Shown: piece by piece, positions 37,868 to 43,346 of the stretch
Numbering within the stretch: the stretch's first letter is position 1
Layout of the letters: each line of letters begins with the position of its first letter
NCBI GenBank assembly: GCA_028714695.1
Contig: JAQTLX010000023.1
Location: forward strand, 1-43,346
DNA from: Ignavibacteria bacterium
GTDB taxonomy: Bacteria; Bacteroidota; Ignavibacteria; Tepidaquicellales; Tepidaquicellaceae
Direction: 5' to 3'
DNA length: 43,346 nt
The notes under the pieces: generated by a model
The model's input: only the letters and a program-made list of their open reading frames with translations
Told to the model about the DNA's origin: nothing
Database searches by the model: none
Program-made: the position numbers and the translations under genes

Positions 37868-38020
37868 GCGCTCCCAACGGGATTTCCCGATACTCGGGAT
37901 GTTTTCACTTAAGTTTTAGCCAAATGAAAAAGCCTGAAAACTTTTTGTCTTCAGGCTTTATTTTTGCGCTCCCAACGGGATTTCCGCCGCGGCGGATGTT
38001 TTCAACTGAAAGAGTCTTCC
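37868..38020. repeat. tRNA-Glu tail fragments, module copy 1
   Basis: Two fragments starting gcgctcccaacgggattt at 37868 and 37976, separated by the terminator-like aaagcctgaa/ttcaggcttt hairpin. The first carries tcccgatactcggga and the second tccgccgcggcgga where the real tRNA T-loop sequence should be. The second continues into actgaaagagt, similar to the anticodon region of tRNA-Glu, then diverges, suggesting a decayed tRNA end. Confidence 0.8.
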
Positions 38021-38096
38021 ATACCGGTCAATATGCTGATAATTTGCAGTGTTTAGCGTCTTTGTTGTCACCACGTTACTCTTTTTTATCCAATTA

Positions 38097-38311
38097 TTCG
38101 AAAAAGTGCTAACGGAATTGCTAACGGAATTTGGACTAATACATTAGAAAGTGGGTTTACAAATCTCATATTTCTTTCTCTGCAATATTACGCATTATTT
38201 TTATCTATCAAAGTGGGGAAAATGCAATCCATAAAATTCACATACAAAACACATAAAAACCCGGCAACTTGAGGATACCGGGTATTTATAAATCTGTTAA
38301 CTTATTTTAGG
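38097..38311. repeat. Shared segment ending in a CCCGGCA terminator, copy 1
   Basis: Resembles 40652-40867: tcgaaaaagtgctaacgga, scattered similarity across about 150 nt, then aaaacccggcaac with its pairing partner and gggtatttataaatct. In both places it lies at the 3' side of a minus-strand gene. Confidence 0.6.
38255..38283 (-). terminator. Terminator downstream of the Rhs/immunity-like genes
   Basis: The minus strand has ACCCGGTA-TCCTCAAGT-TGCCGGGT followed by TTTTTATG. It lies about 190 nt after the stop of the small gene at 38477. Confidence 0.6.
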
Positions 38312-38476
38312 ACTATACAATATTATGCTTTAAACATATACGATGCTCAAAACAGGTAATTCTATCAAATAAATCGATTCGATTAAAAGAGTATAAATTA
38401 CCACTTGGAGCAACAAGCATAGAAATTAAACCGCAAATCATAGCAGATAATTTTTATATTAACGAAGCTTTATCTT

Positions 38477-38758
38477 CTAGTATTTTGATAACTTACCATC
38501 TTCAATATGATATTGAATATGCCGAAACTCATTTCTCAATTTCACCAGTAATTCATTTAAAACTTCGTCTTTAATATTTTTATCCACCAAAATGGAAGGA
38601 ATTATCTCAAAATAAATTTTAGAAATAGACGAAGATATATGCAGTAATGCATACATAAAACTTTCAAGATTCTCATTCGGCATTGCCGATTTTGATTTTA
38701 GAATCTCTTCTAGTTCTAGATATTTTGAGTTCTGAAATTCTTCTAATTCGTTCTTCAT
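38477..38758 (-). CDS. Small helical protein, candidate immunity protein
   Basis: A 93-residue acidic, helical, cytoplasmic protein (MKNELEEFQNSKYLELEEIL at the start, VKLRNEFRHIQYHIEDGKLS near the end). It has no recognised family. It follows the Rhs C-terminal tip by about 30 nt on the same strand. In Rhs loci the small gene directly after the toxin tip usually encodes the matching immunity protein, and that is the only basis for this proposal. Confidence 0.5.
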   Translation of the reverse strand: MKNELEEFQNSKYLELEEILKSKSAMPNENLESFMYALLHISSSISKIYFEIIPSILVDKNIKDEVLNELLVKLRNEFRHIQYHIEDGKLSKY

Positions 38759-38788
38759 AATTTAAATCCATTATCTTTGAGTACTTTT

Positions 38789-39515
38789 TTATGTATTTAT
38801 TGTTGTTCTAAAAGTTCGAATCTCACGTTCGACCGAAGACGTATATTTATAATTATTTTTAACTGCATCTGAAATATGTTCAATTATATTTTCTTTATAA
38901 ATAATAATCGATTCCCTAAGGGAATTCGCGCCATCTTCTACCAGCTTTTTTTCTAGTTGCGTGTACAATTTGGGGAATATTTTCCGTGTTTGACTCTAAA
39001 TATTTTTCTAATCTTGAAGAAAAATCTCTCTTCCCAACCGATGTTAAAGCTAATCTTGAAAACACCACTGCATCTATAAGAACGTCTGTAGGTTGAATTT
39101 CTGCGGATACAGATGCCACAGTTTTAGCACCATAGAGATCAATTTGCTTCCAAAATACTTCACTGAGTAAGTATTCATTTTGAACGATTGAGTAACTGCC
39201 CTCGATTTTTTTTGTCTCTCTATTGACATAATATTCAGTAAAAGCATTGTAAAACTTATTTATAAACTCGGTCTGCTTCCCATCATGATCTATCAGCATC
39301 ATCGGATTTCCAAGAACGTAATTGTAAGGTGTAAACTGAATATGTTTCTCAAATAACGGATCAACTGAGCCCCACCTCGCAATCCTCGTATCATAATATC
39401 TTGCACTGAAATAATCGTAACCGGTTTCGTTGTCTCTCTGCTTACCTGTGAATTTGTAATCGATATTATCGCTCTGATAACTTCTGTTTTCAAGTGGATA
39501 ACCCCTTAAAACAAT
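38789..39515 (-). pseudogene. Orphan Rhs core and toxin-like C-terminus, frameshifted
   Basis: The frame opens at 39515 without a start codon and reads an RHS core: YKFTGKQRDNETGYDYFSAR then YYDTRIARWGSVDPLFEKH and YNYVLGNPMMLIDHDGK, the usual junction to a variable tip. The tip (about 150 residues, EFINKFYNAFTEYY onward) is not recognised. A run of seven T (38946-38952) shifts the frame to a stop at 38916. With six T the frame continues naturally (KKLVEDGANSLRESIII to EREIRTFRTTINT) to a stop at 38789. The main Rhs body is missing, so this is a displaced tip or a decayed gene. An ATG at 39302 could express only the tip. Confidence 0.75.
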
Positions 39516-39652
39516 TTAAAATTTACAATTTGAAATTTTAAATTAAACTGAATGGTCTTTTAAGTAAAAGAACTTGTCGCCGTTTGCATTTACCTATTCT
39601 GTGTTTTCTGTGCAGACTTTCGCGCAGTTAAAATTAATCAGAATTTATCCGT

Positions 39653-39681
39653 AAAAAAAGCCGCTCGGTTAGGAACGGCTT
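39653..39681 (-). terminator. Terminator of the 39747-40259 gene
   Basis: The minus strand has AAGCCGTTC-CTAACC-GAGCGGCTT followed by TTTTTTAC, about 65 nt after the stop. Confidence 0.8.
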
Positions 39682-39746
39682 CATAAAGAAATAAAAAATA
39701 CAATTCTTATTATTTGCATCAATATATGATATTATGCAGCAATACG

Positions 39747-40259
39747 TCATTCATCCCATCCTTCTAAATCAAATCTGATGGGGTTTATATGATAAACAAA
39801 ATACCCATACCCTATTATTTTATCATCAATTGTTAAACTAAAACACTCATTATCATTACTGGCTATTTTATTAAAATCGACACTATACATATTATTTGAT
39901 TTTATTACCTTTTGGTAATCATTTTTATTTCTGATTTCCATAAATGAATATATTTCATCAATATCATATGGATAGCGGTTGTTTAGTTTCTTAAATTTTT
40001 CTATATGATTGAGTAAAATATAACCATTACCTCTTATTTCGCTTAAACTGTTACCCCTATTATATAATAAACAAAATGACAGAAGAAAAAGGAAAAAGAC
40101 TATAACATTGACACTGAGAATGACAAGTTTTTTCTTTTTCAGCATAATAAAAATCGTAAGAACAAATAATGCACAGATTATAAAAAAGATTATAACTAAT
40201 GCAATATTTTGTCTGCTATCATAAATAGAAAGCGAAATTGGATTATATATTATTTCCAT
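39747..40259 (-). CDS. Two-helix membrane protein of unknown function
   Basis: A 170-residue protein with transmembrane helices at about residues 18-38 (ALVIIFFIICALFVLTIFIM) and 45-65 (ILSVNVIVFFLFLLSFCLLY). A C-terminal domain of about 100 residues follows, with a pilin-like phrase (LNHIEKFKKLNNRYPYDIDE). It lies in the Rhs-containing island upstream of the Rhs remnant on the same strand. It could be an immunity-like or accessory protein, but no family was recognised. Confidence 0.55.
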   Translation of the reverse strand: MEIIYNPISLSIYDSRQNIALVIIFFIICALFVLTIFIMLKKKKLVILSVNVIVFFLFLLSFCLLYNRGNSLSEIRGNGYILLNHIEKFKKLNNRYPYDIDEIYSFMEIRNKNDYQKVIKSNNMYSVDFNKIASNDNECFSLTIDDKIIGYGYFVYHINPIRFDLEGWDE

Positions 40260-40651
40260 GTTTTATTTTGTAATCAACTCTTTTGAATGATCTTTGGAAT
40301 CAATACCATAAAACGGTTTTGTAAATAGAAAATCAGGAACAGGTCATTTCATTAGTTCCGGCGAATCTGCTTTTTCCTGAATATAAAAGTTTTGAAATAT
40401 ATAAGAAATTCAATCAAAAGAGATTCTGTATTATCCGTTTTTCTGTGTGCGATTCTTATTATTTACAATAATATAAAAATGTTAAACCCTTTTCAGAGTT
40501 TAACATTTACAAATCTAAATATTAAACATTGAAGATTGACGATTGTTGTTGCGCTCGCAAACTTTTCCCTAAAGTTTTGTGCCGGGAAAAATTGAACATT
40601 GAAGTTTGAAGATTGAAGATTGACTATGAGTTGCCCTGCTTTAAACCATTT

Positions 40652-40867
40652 TTCGAAAAAGTGCTAACGGATTTGCCGACGGAATTTTTTACAATAATAT
40701 TGAAAAACGAAGAATATAAAATCAGTTTTTCTCACTGCAATAATACGTTTTATTATTGTCTGCCAAAGTGGGCAAAGTGTAATCAATTAAATTTACAAAC
40801 ATATTTCAATAAAAAACCCGGCAACTTTTACTGCCGGGTATTTATAAATCTATTAGATTATTTTAGA
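40652..40867. repeat. Shared segment ending in a CCCGGCA terminator, copy 2
   Basis: Counterpart of 38097-38311, with tttcgaaaaagtgctaacgg at the left and cccggcaac...gggtatttataaatct at the right. The middle is diverged. Confidence 0.6.
40811..40839 (-). terminator. Terminator of the 40883-42004 gene
   Basis: The minus strand has ACCCGGCA-GTAAAAGT-TGCCGGGT followed by TTTTTTATTG, about 44 nt after the stop. Confidence 0.85.
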
Positions 40868-40882
40868 TATATAAAAAGATAT

Positions 40883-42004
40883 TTAGAATCTAAGAAACAC
40901 GAAATCCGGGAATAGAGTAGTATTTCCATAGCAACGGTTAGATCGACATAAAGCGACATTATACTTCTTCCAATAATCCAAATTCCAAAATCCACAAAAA
41001 TAATTACCTCCAAAATCAGGCTTAAAAACATTTGTAATTTCTTCTTTATCTACAGAGTATTCAGTTATACCTTTTGTATTTGTAAAGTATATTTTACCTT
41101 CACTTTCAAATAATGATAAATTAAAGAAAATTTTAGACGAATCTCCTACGATTTGTTTTTTAATTCTTTGTGGTAACAATAAAAGATATTTTTCAGAATT
41201 CATAAAATAATTATTAGTACCGTTACTATACGTATTCCAAAAAGCTGTTTTCCCTAAATCCAACTCAAATTTATCTATAATATTATAAGAATGATCAACC
41301 TGGAATATTGAATCGGAAGTATAGAATTTGAAATATCTATAATTAGAATCAATTGCGATTATGCTAGAATATTTTAATTCTTTTAGAGAACTATTATTTA
41401 CTTCATTCAATTTGCCGTTTTTATATTCATAAATTGCATTTACGGATTCATCTGAATTTTTGTATCTCTTTGACGCTTCAATAATTAAACAGTTTTCCTT
41501 ATTATCCGGGAATATTTCTATTACTTTAGAATCATAATCTTTTTTTTCAGGAATTTCTATCAAAACAATATTATCGTTATCTATCATGAAAATATCCCGC
41601 GACCATAGAGATTTAAAAAGGAATATTTTATCATCAAGCGATACGATATCAAAATTATATTTGTTAAAATCTTTATTGGATAATGAGTTTTCCTTTTCGA
41701 TTTTTCTGGTATCAAAATTAAAGGAAAATACCTCGTATTCCGAAGGTGATTTGCATATTATTAACTTTCCACTATAAGTAACACAAACTAAATCATTGTT
41801 TCTAAAACATTCACTCGAAACATTTTCTTGATTTAATTTTTTAGTTAAATCATTTTCAAAAAAAACCTGAGCACGTATTTTTTCTGAATTAAATATCGAT
41901 ATCAACAAAAAAAGTCCCAAAACCAGGAATTTATTAAAGGGAATCCTTATAATCTTCAAGTCTTTCTTTGAGTCCCTAATATGTCTCGTTTGTGATTTTT
42001 CCAT
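40883..42004 (-). CDS. Secreted beta-propeller-like protein, module copy 2
   Basis: A 373-residue protein. A charged N-terminus precedes a signal-like hydrophobic helix (FNKFLVLGLFLLISIFN) ending near KIRAQ. The mature part has repeated short strands with phrases such as CVTYSGKLIICKSP, YFKFYTSDSIFQVD and IYFTNTKGITEYSV, consistent with a propeller. Protein similarity to the 36041 gene is weak by eye, but both share the layout, the upstream leader, the palindrome array and the tRNA-tail repeats. Function is unknown. Confidence 0.6.
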   Translation of the reverse strand: MEKSQTRHIRDSKKDLKIIRIPFNKFLVLGLFLLISIFNSEKIRAQVFFENDLTKKLNQENVSSECFRNNDLVCVTYSGKLIICKSPSEYEVFSFNFDTRKIEKENSLSNKDFNKYNFDIVSLDDKIFLFKSLWSRDIFMIDNDNIVLIEIPEKKDYDSKVIEIFPDNKENCLIIEASKRYKNSDESVNAIYEYKNGKLNEVNNSSLKELKYSSIIAIDSNYRYFKFYTSDSIFQVDHSYNIIDKFELDLGKTAFWNTYSNGTNNYFMNSEKYLLLLPQRIKKQIVGDSSKIFFNLSLFESEGKIYFTNTKGITEYSVDKEEITNVFKPDFGGNYFCGFWNLDYWKKYNVALCRSNRCYGNTTLFPDFVFLRF

Positions 42005-42055
42005 TTTTTTACTTTTTAATTGCTCTATTTTATGATTTATGTTACTCTCCCCTTG

Positions 42056-42165
42056 TTAACGATCCTTCGTAGTAACACAAAATATATAATAATTTCCATC
42101 AATGAAATTCTGTATTATCGCTATAGTAGTACGTTTGGTGTTAGAGAAATGAGATGCAATATTTT
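42056..42165. repeat. Conserved leader next to array 3
   Basis: Counterpart of 37147-37255; see there for shared stretches. The copies differ mainly near 42126-42142. Confidence 0.8.
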
Positions 42166-42500
42166 CTATCTAGATGCCGCCCGCTATGCGGGCTCAAAAG
42201 AGTTGATCTTCTTTTCTACAAAGATGCCGCCCGCTATGCGGGCTCAAAAGGTTTGACTTTCATTTACTACCAAGATGCCGCCCGCTATGCGGGCTCAAAA
42301 GAAATGACTTTCATTTACTACCAAGATGCCGCCCGCTATGCGGGCTTTAAAGAATTGACTTTCATTTACTACCAAGATACCGCCCGCTATGCGGGCTTAA
42401 AAGAAATGACTTTCATTTACTACCAAGATACCGCCCGCTATGCGGGCTTAAAAGAAATGACTTTCATTTACTACCAAGATGCCGCCCGCTCGGTGGGTTC
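42166..42500. repeat. Palindrome array 3 (50-51-bp units x 7)
   Basis: Seven units of the array 2 type. Palindromes are gcccgctatgcgggc except the last unit (gcccgctcggtgggt). Two units have agatacc instead of agatgcc. The array is followed, as in copy 1, by ttcaatataa, a ctgcctg...caggcag palindrome and gttaaacccttttt. Confidence 0.9.
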
Positions 42501-42677
42501 AATAGAATTATGTTCAATATAATAAATCCATTTGTATCCGTATTATCTTTTTTTTCTGCCTGTCTGCCCTGCGTTCAGTCAGGCAGGTGTGCAGTTCTAA
42601 AAGATATATTGGCAAAAAAAGTTAAACCCTTTTTAGAATTTAACATTTAAAATTTACAATTTATAATTGTGTCTGTG

Positions 42678-43072
42678 GCGCTCCCAACGGGATTTCCCGA
42701 TACTCGGGATGTTTTCACTTAAGTTTTAACCAAATGAAAAAGCCTGAAAACTTTTTGTCTTCAGGCTTTATTTTTGCGCTCCCAACGGGATTTCCGCCGC
42801 GGCGGATGTTTTCACTTAATAAAAGTTTAAATCAAATGAAAAAGCCTGAAAACTTTTTGTCTTCAGGCTTTATTTTTGCGCTCCCAACGGGATTTCCGCC
42901 GCGGCGGATGTTTTCACTTAAGTTTTAACCAAATGAAAAAGCCTGAAAACTTTTTGTCTTCAGGCTTTATTTTTGCGCTCCCAACGGGATTTCCGCCGCG
43001 GCGGATGTTTTCACTTAAGTTTTAACCAAATGAAAAAGCCTGAAAACTTTTTGTCTTCAGGCTTTATTTTTG
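42678..43072. repeat. Tandem tRNA-Glu tail plus terminator fragments (x4)
   Basis: Four units at 42678, 42776, 42878 and 42975, spaced 97-102 bp, running up to the true tRNA-Glu. Each repeats the 3' end of the tRNA gene (gcgctcccaacgggatt and tgttttcact) and the following terminator hairpin aaagcctgaa/ttcaggcttt. In place of the tRNA's cgaacccg they carry tccgccgcggcgga (three units) or tcccgatactcggga (42678 unit). Confidence 0.9.
43033..43065 (-). terminator. Terminator of tRNA-Glu
   Basis: The minus strand has AAAGCCTGAA-gacaaaaagtt-TTCAGGCTTT followed by TTCA, a few nt after the tRNA 3' end. The same hairpin is copied in each tandem fragment. Confidence 0.8.
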
Positions 43073-43144
43073 CGCTCCCAACGGGATTCGAACCCGTGTT
43101 TTCACTGTGAAAGAGTGATGACCTAACCCCTAGTCGATGGGAGC
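43073..43144 (-). tRNA. tRNA-Glu (TTC)
   Basis: Acceptor stem GCTCCCA/TGGGAGC, anticodon stem TCACT/AGTGA around CTTTCAC (anticodon TTC) and T-arm CGGGTTCGAATCCCG. Discriminator G. It is complete, unlike the fragments downstream of it. Confidence 0.95.
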
Positions 43145-43346
43145 TAAAATCTATAAGCATGTAATATATCGAATATTAGATTTTCTTTCAAGGCACTTTT
43201 TCAATTAGTAATTAATAATCAGTAGTGTCCCGTTAGAAATCAAATAAAAACAATTATTTATTTACGGTATCGACCATATTACCGGGGGTTGTTTTTGTAA
43301 ACAATTCATTTAACAGTAACTTGCTAAAAATATTAACACTTAAAAC
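43145..43346. other. Upstream region of tRNA-Glu to window end
   Basis: No gene is seen. Besides the tRNA promoter, the stretch contains cagtagtgtcccgttagaaa (about 43221), which looks like an insertion-sequence end, but no transposase or partner end is present. Confidence 0.3.
43163..43191 (-). promoter_or_regulatory. Promoter of tRNA-Glu
   Basis: The minus strand has TTGAAA (43186-43191), a 17-nt spacer and TATATT (43163-43168), placing the start about 10-12 nt before the tRNA. Confidence 0.6.

Larger units (their letters stand above)
40260..40882. other. Gene-free junction with module remnants
   Basis: About 620 nt. It contains aatgttaaacccttttcagag (about 40477), shared with the flanks of both arrays, a weak gcgctcgcaaac relic of the tRNA-tail context near 40552, the shared segment 40652-40867 and a terminator. 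A 100-codon plus-strand frame here covers the repeat and terminator and is not supported as a gene. Confidence 0.6.

Noticed and set aside
40613..40915. 100-codon plus-strand frame
   Set aside because: It runs through a repeated segment, a terminator hairpin and the 3' end of the opposite gene.
42734..42928. MKKPENFLSSGF-type reading frame (also at 37924)
   Set aside because: It is a translation of the tRNA-tail plus terminator repeat.
43215..43250. Insertion-sequence end (cagtagtgtcccgttagaaa)
   Set aside because: Looks like an IS terminus by memory, but no partner end, target duplication or transposase is in the window.

Overview
The window is AT-rich DNA from a bacterium of the Bacteroidota/Chlorobiota (FCB) group, most likely in or near the Ignavibacteria. 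The main evidence is a set of secreted proteins ending in type A type-IX-secretion sorting domains with the N-x-PNPFNP motif, which is characteristic of that branch. rpoB/rpoC of the expected size and order and several TAnnTTTG-type promoter motifs agree with this. No ribosomal RNA gene or complete transposase gene was found.

Layout: 1-724 holds the start of a secreted Ycf48/BNR-like protein, cut by the window edge. 725-2676 has no gene and is full of short repeats, including one copy of a promoter-to-boxA-like element. 2677-14594 is a minus-strand core block: tRNA-Tyr, tRNA-Gly, tRNA-Thr, tRNA-Trp, secE, nusG, rplK, rplA, rplJ, rplL, rpoB, rpoC and a strong terminator. The tuf gene often found between tRNA-Thr and tRNA-Trp is absent. 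14752-17028 is a two-gene unit (RING-like zinc finger/TPR membrane protein and a LysE-type transporter). 17145-21010 carries two divergent BNR-repeat secreted proteins with sorting domains.

21250-29510 is the most unusual region. A trypsin-like protease fused to an S1/P1-type zinc nuclease or phospholipase domain converges on a five-gene minus-strand operon. That operon encodes an unrecognised protein, an AdkA-like/nucleoside-deoxyribosyltransferase-like fusion, a large protein with a MfnB-like (furan phosphate synthase) domain, a small membrane/coiled-coil protein and a membrane-anchored PKD-like protein. I know of no described system with this composition. It may be a conflict/defence or small-molecule system, but its function cannot be read from the sequence.

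29827-34344 contains a MATE transporter, an acyl-ACP thioesterase, a second copy of the promoter-to-boxA-like element in inverted orientation, and a helical protein of unknown function. 34699-35670 is another sorting-domain protein.

35671-43346 is an accessory island next to tRNA-Glu. It is built from a duplicated module: a secreted beta-propeller-like gene, a conserved leader, an array of 51-bp palindrome repeats, and tandem fragments of the tRNA-Glu 3' end with its terminator. Between the two module copies lie an orphan Rhs core with a C-terminal toxin-like tip (frameshifted at a homopolymer), a small downstream ORF in the position of an immunity gene, and a two-helix membrane protein.
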